The notes under the pieces are model-generated. The model was not told the DNA's origin and did no database searches. It worked only from the letters and a program-made list of their open reading frames with translations. Source: an uncultured Bacteroidales bacterium (GTDB taxonomy: Bacteria; Bacteroidota; Bacteroidia; Bacteroidales; Marinilabiliaceae). From it: DNA of 64,000 nucleotides. The position numbers were made by a program, and so were the translations under genes. Below, piece by piece: positions 16,923-25,757 of this stretch (its first letter is position 1; each line of letters opens with the position of its first letter). The stretch covers positions 1 through 64,000 of the forward strand of contig CALAUL010000081.1 of NCBI GenBank assembly GCA_937892255.1, given 5' to 3'.

Positions 16923-17879
16923 ATGATAGAGAAAAGAATTTGTGTAGTAGGCGGAGGTCGTTGGGGGCGCAATCATATTCGCACATTGTCGGAATTAGGT
17001 TGTTTGTCGGCCATAGTAGAGAGTGATGAAGAGCGATTGAAAGGATACCGAGAAGAATATCCAAAAGTGAAATGCTATGCCGATATAGAGAAGGCAATAG
17101 AAGCACGATATGACGGATATACTGTTGCTGTGCCGGCAGAATTGCACTTTGAAATAGGCTCTCGACTATTGAAAGCCGGTTTAAACGTGATGATGGAAAA
17201 ACCCATGACGATGTCGGTCGACGAGTCGGTGGAACTTGTAGAACTATCGAAACTTTATGGCGGACGTTTGATGGTTGGACATGTATTGTTGTTTCATTCG
17301 GCGATAAGAAAAATAAAACAACTTATAGACGAGGGCAAAGTAGGTGAGTTATGTTATGTATACAGCAACAGATTGAATTTCGGAACTGTACGAACGGAAG
17401 AAGATGTCTTTTGGAGTTTTGCACCACACGATATTTCAGTGTTGGATTATCTGGTTGGAAGCAAAGCCATAGACATAAGAGCAAAAGGTTGTGATTATTT
17501 GACAGAGGGAATAAGTGACTTAGCAATGGTAGAGCTTGAATATCCGGATAATGTGCATGGACATATCTTTGTGTCATGGCTACATCCGTTTAAACAGCAA
17601 ATGATAGTCGTTGTAGGTCGAGAAGGAATGATAACGTTCGACGATGCCACAGATAAGGAGGTTAAATACTACAAAAAGAGAGTCGTCTTTGAGAATGGAC
17701 GTCCTACGGCGGAAAATGGAGAAGTTGAGATAATAGCGTATGAACGAACGCAACCATTGACGGAGGAACTGAAGTGTTTTGCGGAACATTGTGATAAAGA
17801 TATAGAGATAAACAGAGGAGAAGACGGGCTTGAGGTTGTAAGAGTGTTGAAGAAAGTTACAGAGTTGATGAACAAATAA
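16923..17879 (+). CDS. Gfo/Idh/MocA oxidoreductase, WlbA-like
   Basis: NAD(P)-dependent sugar dehydrogenase (318 aa). The Rossmann motif VVGGGRWGRNH is at residues 8-18, EKP at about 94-96 carries the conserved Lys, and the late APHDISVLDYL block holds the active-site Asp/His region. The closest known role is WlbA/WbpB, which oxidises the 3-position of UDP-GlcNAc(A) on the way to 3-acetamido sugars of surface polysaccharide. The acyltransferase 7 bp downstream supports that pairing; substrate is inferred. Confidence 0.85.
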   Translation: MIEKRICVVGGGRWGRNHIRTLSELGCLSAIVESDEERLKGYREEYPKVKCYADIEKAIEARYDGYTVAVPAELHFEIGSRLLKAGLNVMMEKPMTMSVDESVELVELSKLYGGRLMVGHVLLFHSAIRKIKQLIDEGKVGELCYVYSNRLNFGTVRTEEDVFWSFAPHDISVLDYLVGSKAIDIRAKGCDYLTEGISDLAMVELEYPDNVHGHIFVSWLHPFKQQMIVVVGREGMITFDDATDKEVKYYKKRVVFENGRPTAENGEVEIIAYERTQPLTEELKCFAEHCDKDIEINRGEDGLEVVRVLKKVTELMNK

Positions 17880-17886
17880 AAAGAGT

Positions 17887-18450
17887 ATGGAGGCGAAATA
17901 TTACGTTCATGAGTCGAGTTATGTAGATGAAGACGTAGAGATAGGCGAAGGAACTAAAATATGGCATTTCTGTCACATACAACGTGGAGCGAGAATAGGC
18001 GAGAGATGTTCCTTCGGACAAAACGTCAATGTGGCGAATAATGTCAAAATTGGAAATGGTGTCAGAGTTCAAAACAATGTCTCTATATATGAGGGCGTAG
18101 AGTTGGAAGATAACGTATTTTGTGGTCCGTCGTGTGTCTTTACCAATGTATTATACCCACGAGCACATTACCCTGTACATGGGAAATACGAACATACACT
18201 GATAAAAGAGGGAGCGTCATTAGGTGCTAATTGTACGGTAGTGTGTGGTTGTACCATAGGACGAGGAGCCTTGATTGGATCCGGCTCAGTGGTGACAGAA
18301 GATGTAGCGGATTATGCGTTGATGGTGGGAGTTCCGGCAAAAAGGATAGGTTGGGTATGTGAGTGCGGAAAGAGACTTCATGAAAATATGGAATGCGAAT
18401 GTGGAATGAAATATGAAGAATCAGAAAAAGGGTTGAAAAGGATAAAATAG
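17887..18450 (+). CDS. left-handed beta-helix N-acetyltransferase, WlbB-like
   Basis: Hexapeptide-repeat acyltransferase (187 aa) resembling WlbB/WbpD, which acetylate a 3-amino sugar nucleotide. Hexapeptide repeats run from about residue 15 to 150 (VEIGEG, ARIGER, VKIGNG), interrupted by the loop FTNVLYPRAHYP seen in this group. The C-terminus adds a cysteine pair module (CECGKRL and CECGMKY, about residues 158-178), which looks like a small zinc ribbon. No aminotransferase of the pathway lies nearby, so the third enzyme must be elsewhere. Confidence 0.85.
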   Translation: MEAKYYVHESSYVDEDVEIGEGTKIWHFCHIQRGARIGERCSFGQNVNVANNVKIGNGVRVQNNVSIYEGVELEDNVFCGPSCVFTNVLYPRAHYPVHGKYEHTLIKEGASLGANCTVVCGCTIGRGALIGSGSVVTEDVADYALMVGVPAKRIGWVCECGKRLHENMECECGMKYEESEKGLKRIK

Positions 18451-18571
18451 CAATCAAATTTATTTTGATGAGTGAGTTTTTCTTCGAAAAATTATGAAAA
18501 GTTGTATAAATTTATTATCATTACACTTTGAATAAGATAGAGAGAGTAGTAACGCCATAAAAGATAAAGCT

Positions 18572-20398
18572 ATGGAAGAACTGAATACAACTATAGAAGG
18601 CCAAGAGTCTGAATCGCAGTTGGTGGAAAACGTAGTCGAGACAGTAGAGTCAGAAAACGTTAAAGAGCCTATTAGGGATAATATAGAAGACCTGACGCGA
18701 GAAGAGATAGTCAGCTATTTCAAACGCATCTTGGACACTCATCCGTTGGCAGAGGTCAGTCAACATCTACAAGATCTGCATGACAAATATGAGCAAAAGA
18801 CATCGCAGTTGAACGATGACCTGCGAGCAAAGTTTGTTGAACAAGGCGGAGATCCATTGGACTTTGCCGGTATTGATGATTTTGCTCATACGACAATGAC
18901 GACATTGTACGATGAATTTAAGCAGAAACGAGATATTGAAAAACTTGTACAAGACAAGATTCGTCATGATAACTACAAAGAAAAACTCTCTCTCATCGAC
19001 GAAATAAAGCAATTGTTGAAAGATGGAGATGTCTCTTCGAATTATAATGCCATTAAGTCATTGATAGATAAGTGGGATAAGATAGGTCCTGTTCCGGGAA
19101 ATGTGTCTCGAGACTTGGGTGCTACGTTTAAGAACTGCAAAGACGAGTTTTATCAGAATGTACGTATAGCACGAGAACTTAAAGAGAATGCATTCAAACA
19201 TAATTATGAAGAGAAGGTCAAGTTGTGTGAACAAGCAGAAGCATTGATGGAATCATCATCAGCATCAAGTGCGTTCTTCGTATTACAGCAGTTGCATACT
19301 CAGTGGAAGAGCATAGGTCCTGTTCCTCGTGCGGAGAGTGACGCACTGTGGGAGAGATTTCGTGTGGCTACATCGAAGGTGAACGAACGTTATCATAGAC
19401 AGCAAGATAAGATTCGCGACAAAGAGAAAGAAAACTACGAGAAGAAATTAGCTTTGTGCGAGGAGGTAGAGGCTCTTAGCAAGGTGACTTTCAAATCGGC
19501 TAAAGATTGTGATAAGGTTGTAAATCAGGTGTTGGAGATACAGCAGAAATGGCGAACCATAGGTTTCGCACCGAAGGAGCATAACGATGACATTTATGCT
19601 AGATTTAGAGCCTCTTGTGATGCGATATTTGAGCACAAACGAACCTTTTACAAGGAGTATAATGGAATGCTCAGTGTAAACTTGACTAAGAAAATTGCGT
19701 TGTGTGAACGTGCAGAGTCTTTGGCGGATAGTACGGATTGGAAGGTGACAACAGATACACTGATAGGATTGCAAAAACGTTGGAAAGAGATAGGACCTGT
19801 TGCGCATAAGCATTCAGATGAGGTTTGGGTGCGATTCCGGACAGCGTGTGATAAGTTCTTCGAGAATAAGAATAAACATTTCAGTGGCCTCGATGAACAA
19901 TACGAAGGCAATTTGGAAAAGAAAATGGCTTTGATAGAGGAACTGAAAGCATGTCAATTGCCAGAAGATTCTGACGAGCAAATTAAGTTGTTGCAGTCGT
20001 TCCAGCAACGTTGGAATGAAATAGGGTATGTCCCGATGAAGAAGAAGAATGAAGTAAATCAGATGTTCTCGCAGCTGATAAACAAACACTTTGATAAATT
20101 GGCATCGGACGATATGCAACGCAATATGCAACGCTTCAAAAGTCGTGTGGAGTTGATGTTACACGAAGAGTCGGGAATGGAAAAGTTGAATCATGAACGC
20201 AATAAACTTATCACTAAGTTGCGTCAAATGGAGAGTGATGTTGTGACGTTGGAGAACAATATCGGATTCTTCTCGAAGTCGAAACAGTCGGACAGAATGA
20301 TAAACGAAGTGAAGGAGAAGATAAAAGTGGCGAAGCAGAATATTGATGTCATAAATGAAAAGTTAGACATTCTTGACGCAGTTGTGAAAGACGACTAA
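18572..20398 (+). CDS. DUF349 domain protein
   Basis: Cytoplasmic, highly charged protein (608 aa) made of tandem DUF349 repeats of about 70 residues. Each contains a W-K-x-IGPV or W-x-x-IGxxP core, seen at least five times between residues 150 and 490. The N-terminus is acidic and the last 90 residues form a coiled coil (repeated Lys/Glu with Leu heptads). The function of DUF349 proteins is not established. A weak TTG...TACACTTTG promoter precedes it. It ends in a clean terminator. Confidence 0.88.
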   Translation: MEELNTTIEGQESESQLVENVVETVESENVKEPIRDNIEDLTREEIVSYFKRILDTHPLAEVSQHLQDLHDKYEQKTSQLNDDLRAKFVEQGGDPLDFAGIDDFAHTTMTTLYDEFKQKRDIEKLVQDKIRHDNYKEKLSLIDEIKQLLKDGDVSSNYNAIKSLIDKWDKIGPVPGNVSRDLGATFKNCKDEFYQNVRIARELKENAFKHNYEEKVKLCEQAEALMESSSASSAFFVLQQLHTQWKSIGPVPRAESDALWERFRVATSKVNERYHRQQDKIRDKEKENYEKKLALCEEVEALSKVTFKSAKDCDKVVNQVLEIQQKWRTIGFAPKEHNDDIYARFRASCDAIFEHKRTFYKEYNGMLSVNLTKKIALCERAESLADSTDWKVTTDTLIGLQKRWKEIGPVAHKHSDEVWVRFRTACDKFFENKNKHFSGLDEQYEGNLEKKMALIEELKACQLPEDSDEQIKLLQSFQQRWNEIGYVPMKKKNEVNQMFSQLINKHFDKLASDDMQRNMQRFKSRVELMLHEESGMEKLNHERNKLITKLRQMESDVVTLENNIGFFSKSKQSDRMINEVKEKIKVAKQNIDVINEKLDILDAVVKDD

Positions 20399-20424
20399 TG
20401 TAAAAGACGAAAAACGAATATTTT

Positions 20425-20469
20425 GAAGTTGCATGTTCGACAATGTTCGGCATGCAACTTCTTTCTTTT
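20425..20469 (+). terminator. terminator after the DUF349 gene
   Basis: GAAGTTGCATG (20425-20435) pairs perfectly with CATGCAACTTC (20451-20461) around a 15-nt loop, followed by TTTCTTTT. Confidence 0.85.
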
Positions 20470-20473
20470 GTTG

Positions 20474-20528
20474 TTCTATCGTCATTCGAATAGCATTAGA
20501 ACCTCGTTCGAACAGAATATGAAGTTTG
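20474..20528. repeat. 11-bp array with TTCGAA anchor
   Basis: Five units start at 20474, 20485, 20496, 20507 and 20518. The first six bases are TTCTAT, TTCGAA, TTAGAA, TTCGAA and TATGAA; the remaining five bases of each unit are unrelated. The consensus anchor TTCGAA is a palindrome. It starts just after the terminator and ends 6 bp before a second array. Confidence 0.6.
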
Positions 20529-20534
20529 AGCCAA

Positions 20535-20589
20535 TGCAGACGTAGTGCATTTGCAGTGCAATGCCGATGCACACTTATTGCAAACTATA
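20535..20589. repeat. 11-bp array with TGCA anchor
   Basis: TGCA occurs at 20535, 20546, 20557, 20568 and 20579, exactly 11 bp apart each time, with the other seven bases of each unit variable. TGCA is a palindrome. One extra off-phase TGCA is at 20552. It lies about 80 bp before the mutS2 promoter. Confidence 0.75.
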
Positions 20590-20666
20590 GTTGTCTTGTT
20601 GTGCAGTTGTATGTCATTATAATCAAAGTGAGTTTTATTTCACAGAACAAACAATCTCAATATAAA

Positions 20667-20698
20667 TTTTAGACAGCTTCTAAAAATGACTATCTTTG
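20667..20698 (+). promoter_or_regulatory. mutS2 promoter
   Basis: TATCTTTG (20691-20698) is a full -7 match; TTTT at 20667-20670 is a weak -33 at 20-bp spacing. The mutS2 ATG at 20720 follows about 15 nt after the predicted start. Confidence 0.55.
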
Positions 20699-20719
20699 CG
20701 CCAATATAGATAAGAATAG

Positions 20720-23227
20720 ATGATGATATATCCGGATAATTTTGAACAGAAGATAAAGTTTGTCAAAGTACGTCAGATGGTCAAACAACTATGTTTAAGC
20801 CCATTGGGTGTGGAACAAGTTGACAATATGGCTTTTATGACTGATTGTGACTTGGTGAAAGAACGACTGGGGGAGACATGGGAGATGTGTCATGTGATAC
20901 AAGAAGAAGAGGGATTTGCGTTGACGGAGTTTTTTGATATTCGAGATGCGTTGAATCGCATAAAGATAGAGGGGCTATATCTCGAAGAAGAGGAGTTGGC
21001 CTCAGTGGGGACGATATTAAAGCAAGTGAAGGGCGTAGTAACGTTTTTCACATCGGGCGAAAATCCCAAATATCCTTTGATGGCAAAGCAATCGGCAGAT
21101 GTTATGTATTTCCCGGTGTTGATGGAACGTATAGAGTCGATTTTGGATAAGTACGGGCGTATTAAAGATAATGCGTCGGCTGAATTGGCTCAGATACGTA
21201 GGGAAATATTGGCAAAACAGTCTGCTGTCACTAAGCGTATGAGTGCTATTCTTAAACAAGCTCAAGCCGATGGAATAGTTGATAGTGATGTGTCTATAGC
21301 TGTACGTGATGGAAGGACGGTGATACCCGTTCCGGCAGCCAATAAACGTCGCTTGTCGGGTATTGTCCTCGATGAGTCATCGACAGGCAGAACGTCATTC
21401 ATAGAGCCCACAGAGGTGGTCATGTTGAATAACGAACTGCGAGAATTGGGTTATGCCGAACGTCGTGAGATGATAAAGATACTCACTGAAGTGTCAAATG
21501 CAATGCGACCATATCTGCCTGATTTACTTTACTCTGTGAAGTATTTGTCGTATGTCGACTTTGTCAGGGCAAAAGCGAAATATGCTATTTCGATAGATGC
21601 TACTATGCCGATAGTAGAAAATCGTCAAGGTATGTATTGGTCGCAAGCAAGGCACCCGCTTTTGTATCTGCAACTTAAGAGTAAAGGCGAAAAGATTGTC
21701 CCTTTGGATATAGAATTGGAGTCACCAATGCAACGTATTCTCATCATTTCAGGACCTAATGCCGGTGGAAAGTCTGTCTGTTTACAGACAGTCGGCATGT
21801 TGCAATACATGGTACAGTGTGGTATGTTGGTGCCTATGGCAGAGGGCTCCAAGATGGGACTTTTCGATAAGATATTCATCGATATGGGCGACGAACAGAG
21901 CATAGAAAACGACCTCTCAACCTATTCGTCTCATCTTACAAACATGAAACACTTTGTGCGTAATGCCTCAGGTCGTACGTTGGTGCTCATTGATGAGTTC
22001 GGAACAGGTACAGAGCCAATGCTTGGCGGTGCTATAGCAGAGAGTGTCTTGGCAGAACTAAACAGACGAAAGGTTTTTGGTGTCATAACGACCCATTACA
22101 CCAACCTTAAGCATTTTGCAGCACAGACAGAGGGAATATACAACGGTGCTATGCTCTTCGACACACACGCCATTCAGCCACTTTTTAAGTTGCAGATGGG
22201 ACAGCCGGGAAGTTCATTCGCTTTTGAAATAGCTCGTAAAATAGGCCTTTCGGAGAGTATCTTGGCGGAAGCTAAGGAGAAAATGGGACAAGATCATTGG
22301 GACTTCGATAAACATCTGCGTGAGATAGTGAGAGATAAACGCTATTGGGAGACAAAACGTCAGCAAGTAAAGGAAAAGGATAAACGTCTTGCCGAAGTCC
22401 TTGAACGATATCAGAAGGAGCTGGAGAATGTAAAAAAAGAACGAAGAGAAATATTGGACAAGGCAAAACGTGAGGCCGAAATGCTGTTGGCTGAAGCAAA
22501 TAAGAAGATAGAAAATACGATACGAGAGATAAAAGAAGTTCAGGCCGAAAAAGAAAGAACCAAGCAGTTGCGTTCGGGACTTACTGATTTCAAAGACAAA
22601 GTTGCGGAAGACAATAATGAAGACAACGACTCTTTGGAAAGAAAGATTGCTAAAATCAAAGAACGAGAGCGCAGACGAGCAGAGAAGAAACAAAAAGGTG
22701 GAGCGAATACAAATGAAGGCGTTAAGTTTGAATCTGACAACTCTGAGAAGAGAGCATTGGGCGTTGGCGATATGGTGTCAATAGATAATAACGAACATCA
22801 AGTCGGCGAAATTATTTCCCTCTCAAACAAAGAAGCCGTCGTCGCAGTTGGAAATTTGCGCACAACCATAAAGTTGTCACGACTCAATATCGTAAGTCGC
22901 AACGCAATAAAGAAAGGCCAAAAAAGTATGGTCAATGTCTATGTGTCGAATGTGGGAGAAGCCGTAAGGGAACGAAAGTTGAATTTCAAATCAGAACTCG
23001 ATGTAAGAGGTATGCGAGCCGATGAAGCGTTAGAGAAGGTCGCTCAGTTCGTTGACGAAGCAGTAATATGTGAACAGCCGCGACTTTCAATCCTTCATGG
23101 AAAAGGCAATGGCATATTGCGTCAGACGATACGTCAATATCTGAATACATTACTCTTTGTGGAAAGTGTCCGCGATGAGCATGTGCAGTTTGGTGGCGCA
23201 GGAATAACGATAGTGGAGATAGGGTAG
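20720..23227 (+). CDS. mutS2: MutS2-family ATPase with Smr domain
   Basis: MutS2 (835 aa), an ATPase/endonuclease implicated in suppressing recombination and in rescue of collided ribosomes. It lacks the mismatch-recognition domain of MutS and starts directly with the clamp/lever region. The Walker A motif GPNAGGKS is at about residues 345-352, followed by the DEQSIENDLSTYSSH signature and the Walker B segment LVLIDEFGTGTEP. A long Lys/Glu coiled coil covers about 520-670, and the Smr nuclease domain (LDVRGM, HGKGNG) forms the last 85 residues. Confidence 0.96.
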   Translation: MMIYPDNFEQKIKFVKVRQMVKQLCLSPLGVEQVDNMAFMTDCDLVKERLGETWEMCHVIQEEEGFALTEFFDIRDALNRIKIEGLYLEEEELASVGTILKQVKGVVTFFTSGENPKYPLMAKQSADVMYFPVLMERIESILDKYGRIKDNASAELAQIRREILAKQSAVTKRMSAILKQAQADGIVDSDVSIAVRDGRTVIPVPAANKRRLSGIVLDESSTGRTSFIEPTEVVMLNNELRELGYAERREMIKILTEVSNAMRPYLPDLLYSVKYLSYVDFVRAKAKYAISIDATMPIVENRQGMYWSQARHPLLYLQLKSKGEKIVPLDIELESPMQRILIISGPNAGGKSVCLQTVGMLQYMVQCGMLVPMAEGSKMGLFDKIFIDMGDEQSIENDLSTYSSHLTNMKHFVRNASGRTLVLIDEFGTGTEPMLGGAIAESVLAELNRRKVFGVITTHYTNLKHFAAQTEGIYNGAMLFDTHAIQPLFKLQMGQPGSSFAFEIARKIGLSESILAEAKEKMGQDHWDFDKHLREIVRDKRYWETKRQQVKEKDKRLAEVLERYQKELENVKKERREILDKAKREAEMLLAEANKKIENTIREIKEVQAEKERTKQLRSGLTDFKDKVAEDNNEDNDSLERKIAKIKERERRRAEKKQKGGANTNEGVKFESDNSEKRALGVGDMVSIDNNEHQVGEIISLSNKEAVVAVGNLRTTIKLSRLNIVSRNAIKKGQKSMVNVYVSNVGEAVRERKLNFKSELDVRGMRADEALEKVAQFVDEAVICEQPRLSILHGKGNGILRQTIRQYLNTLLFVESVRDEHVQFGGAGITIVEIG

Positions 23228-23311
23228 AAAACGAGGAAAGAACAACATAAAAGGGTTACAAATAGGTTTATTTAATGATAATCGTTATATTTACACGATT
23301 TTTGATAAGTC

Positions 23312-24373
23312 ATGGCGATAAAGAGAACGACAAATAACGGGGTGAGTAAAATGAGATTGATAATATACAGTCTCATAGGATTGTTGGTGGTTTGCGGAGG
23401 TGTGTTGGCAATGAAAACACTGACAAAATCGGTAGTAAATCTAAAAGGAGAAAAGACCGAATTTCTGTATATACCAACAGACGCTACATTCGATGATGTC
23501 AAGCAACTTTTGAGAATGAAAGATTGGCTTTCTGATGATGTTACCTTTACGCTGATAGCTCAATGGATGAATTATATTGGCAACGTCAAACCGGGCTGTT
23601 ATGAATTGTCAGATGGTATGACGGCGCGAGAATTAGTCGGGAAATTGCGAAGTGGCAATCAGAAGCCATTTAATGTTACGTTCAACAATATTCGTCAGCT
23701 CTCACAGTTGGCCGGAAAGGTGTCGGCAGTGCTGGAATGCGACTCGGCGGAGTATCTTCGCGCTATGACAGACGAGAATCTAATTGCAGAGTTCGGGTTC
23801 ACAAGAGAGACATTTCCCGCAATGTTCATTCCCAATACATACCAATTCATGTGGAATACCGACGGCGAACAATGGGTGCGTCGTATGCATAGCGAATACG
23901 ACAAATTCTGGACAAAAGAACGTCAGCACAAAGCCGACTCATTAGGATTGACACGAATGGAAGTTAGTACATTGGCATCTATAATAGAAGAAGAGACAAA
24001 TAAGAGAGATGAGTATCCGATAATAGCAGGATTGTATCTCAACCGCTTGCGTATTGGAATGCCATTACAAGCTTGTCCGACAATAAAATATGCGTTGGGA
24101 GACTTTACCCTTCGCAGAATATTGACAAAGCATCTGCAAGTGGAATCTCCATACAACACTTACCAAAACACCGGGTTACCTCCGGGACCTATTCGTATAC
24201 CGTCAATAGTCGTCATAGATGCTGTGCTAAATGCAACAGCGCACAAATATCTGTATATGTGCGCCCGTCCGGATGGCTCAGGACGACACAACTTTGCGTC
24301 GACAGGAGCAGAACATGCTCGCAATGCACGCATATATCAGCAGGAGTTAAATAAAAAGAAAATATACCGATAA
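23312..24373 (+). CDS. mltG: endolytic transglycosylase MltG
   Basis: Membrane-anchored murein transglycosylase (353 aa) of the YceG/MltG family, thought to end nascent glycan strands. One transmembrane segment near residues 15-33, a LysM-like part to about 110, then the catalytic domain with the key Glu in LASIIEEETN (about residue 224) and the conserved YNTYQNTGLPPGPI and RPDGSGRHNF blocks. A start at 23351 (MRLIIYS) is possible and would shorten the cytoplasmic tail. A TATATTTA box at 23286-23293 could be its promoter. ftsE follows after 11 bp. Confidence 0.93.
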   Translation: MAIKRTTNNGVSKMRLIIYSLIGLLVVCGGVLAMKTLTKSVVNLKGEKTEFLYIPTDATFDDVKQLLRMKDWLSDDVTFTLIAQWMNYIGNVKPGCYELSDGMTARELVGKLRSGNQKPFNVTFNNIRQLSQLAGKVSAVLECDSAEYLRAMTDENLIAEFGFTRETFPAMFIPNTYQFMWNTDGEQWVRRMHSEYDKFWTKERQHKADSLGLTRMEVSTLASIIEEETNKRDEYPIIAGLYLNRLRIGMPLQACPTIKYALGDFTLRRILTKHLQVESPYNTYQNTGLPPGPIRIPSIVVIDAVLNATAHKYLYMCARPDGSGRHNFASTGAEHARNARIYQQELNKKKIYR

Positions 24374-24384
24374 AATATACATAC

Positions 24385-25116
24385 ATGGCAAAGAAAGATG
24401 AACGACCTATAATCAACGAAAGTGGCTGTATCATTGAGTTGCGTAATGTAACAGTCTTGCAAGAAGAAAATATAGTCTTGCGAGATGTGAATATATCCAT
24501 TACCTCAGGAGAGTTTGTATACCTGATAGGCAGAGTGGGCAGTGGAAAGTCAAGTCTGTTGAAAACCTTATATGGAGACCTTCCTTTCAATGGAGGAGAA
24601 GGCTTTGTCTTGGGCTATGACTTGAATAATCTGCATCGAAGGGAATTGCCATTCTTGCGTCGTCGTATGGGTGTGGTATTTCAAGACTTTCAATTGTTAT
24701 CAGATCGTAGCGTCTATGACAATCTCACATTTGTGCTGAAGGCTACCGGTTGGACTTCAAAACCGGAAATGGACAAGCGTATACGTGATGTCCTCTCGCA
24801 AGTAGACATGGTTCATAAAGGATATAAATTGCCACATCAACTCTCTGGTGGAGAACAGCAACGTATTGCCATTGCACGAGCTTTGCTCAACAAACCATCT
24901 CTTATCGTAGCTGATGAACCGACAGGAAACCTCGACCCCGATACAACAGAGTCGCTGATGGAACTGCTCCGTCAGATTAATAAAAACGGAACAACTATTA
25001 TCATGGCAACGCATAATTACAACGTGATAAAGAAGTTCGCAGCAAGGACATTGAAGTGCGAAAATTCAATTGTCAGCGAAGTCGTTGAAGAGGAAGAGGT
25101 ATTGGATATGATGTAG
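24385..25116 (+). CDS. ftsE: ABC transporter ATPase, FtsE-like
   Basis: ATPase subunit (243 aa) of the FtsEX type, which in other bacteria drives peptidoglycan hydrolases at the septum. Walker A is at residues 49-57 (GRVGSGKSS), the signature LSGGEQQR near 153, and Walker B LIVADEPTGNLDP near 173-185. The residues around VVFQDFQLLSDRSVYDN match FtsE rather than LolD, but the call is by similarity and LolD is the alternative. No FtsX-like permease adjoins it. mltG upstream supports a cell-wall role. Confidence 0.85.
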   Translation: MAKKDERPIINESGCIIELRNVTVLQEENIVLRDVNISITSGEFVYLIGRVGSGKSSLLKTLYGDLPFNGGEGFVLGYDLNNLHRRELPFLRRRMGVVFQDFQLLSDRSVYDNLTFVLKATGWTSKPEMDKRIRDVLSQVDMVHKGYKLPHQLSGGEQQRIAIARALLNKPSLIVADEPTGNLDPDTTESLMELLRQINKNGTTIIMATHNYNVIKKFAARTLKCENSIVSEVVEEEEVLDMM

Positions 25117-25139
25117 AAAAAAATGCCTGACAAATAAAT

Positions 25140-25637
25140 ATGGGACAATATAAATGGTATGCGGTATATACCAAGTCACGAGCAGAAAAAAAGGTCGTAG
25201 AGGCTTTAGATAAGAAGGGAATAAGGTCGTATTTGCCTATAAGAACGATAGAACGCAAATGGAAGGATAGACGTAAGAAAATTGATGTGCCAATTATAGC
25301 ATCGTATGTCTTTGTATACATGGACATTGACACGCAAAAAGCAGAAATGTATAACATAACCGGATTCGTCTCTTATGTGTCGGAAAATAGACAACCAAAA
25401 CCTATACCGGAGAGCGAAATAGATATGATGCGAAAGGCCGTCGATAGTACATGGACATTAGAGGTTAATAACAATACATTTGTAAAAGGCCAAAGGGTAA
25501 AACTTAGACGAGAACCGTTGAAAGGTTTAGAAGGAATAGTGACGGATGTCAGTTCAAAAAAAGTACATTTGGTGCTGCCCGCTATCGGCGTAACATTAGT
25601 CGTAGATTTGGAACATGCCGATTTCGACTATTTGTAA
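25140..25637 (+). CDS. UpxY/RfaH-type NusG paralogue (transcription antiterminator)
   Basis: Specialised NusG-like protein (165 aa). The NGN domain begins WYAVYTKSRAEKKV (residues 6-19) and a KOW motif lies near 120-150 (VKGQRVKLRREPLKGLEGIV). It is too divergent and in the wrong place to be the housekeeping nusG, which normally sits by rplK. In Bacteroides such proteins head capsule loci and prevent early termination there. Here no polysaccharide operon follows; galM, with its own promoter, is next. It lies 23 bp after ftsE, so it may be co-transcribed with mltG-ftsE. Confidence 0.85.
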   Translation: MGQYKWYAVYTKSRAEKKVVEALDKKGIRSYLPIRTIERKWKDRRKKIDVPIIASYVFVYMDIDTQKAEMYNITGFVSYVSENRQPKPIPESEIDMMRKAVDSTWTLEVNNNTFVKGQRVKLRREPLKGLEGIVTDVSSKKVHLVLPAIGVTLVVDLEHADFDYL

Positions 25638-25698
25638 GTGCAAAACCACATTTTTGGAATACGACATTTCGTCTCAAAAAAATGAAAAATAGAATATG

Positions 25699-25730
25699 TT
25701 TGGTTTTCGTGCAAAATATAGTTACTTTTG
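25699..25730 (+). promoter_or_regulatory. galM promoter
   Basis: TTTG (25699-25702) and TACTTTTG (25723-25730) are 20 bp apart, a full consensus match. Because the -7 box covers the first in-frame ATG (25728), translation must start later, at 25746 or 25758. Confidence 0.8.
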
Positions 25731-25757
25731 CGCAGAATAGTTAAAATGCTAAATGAT

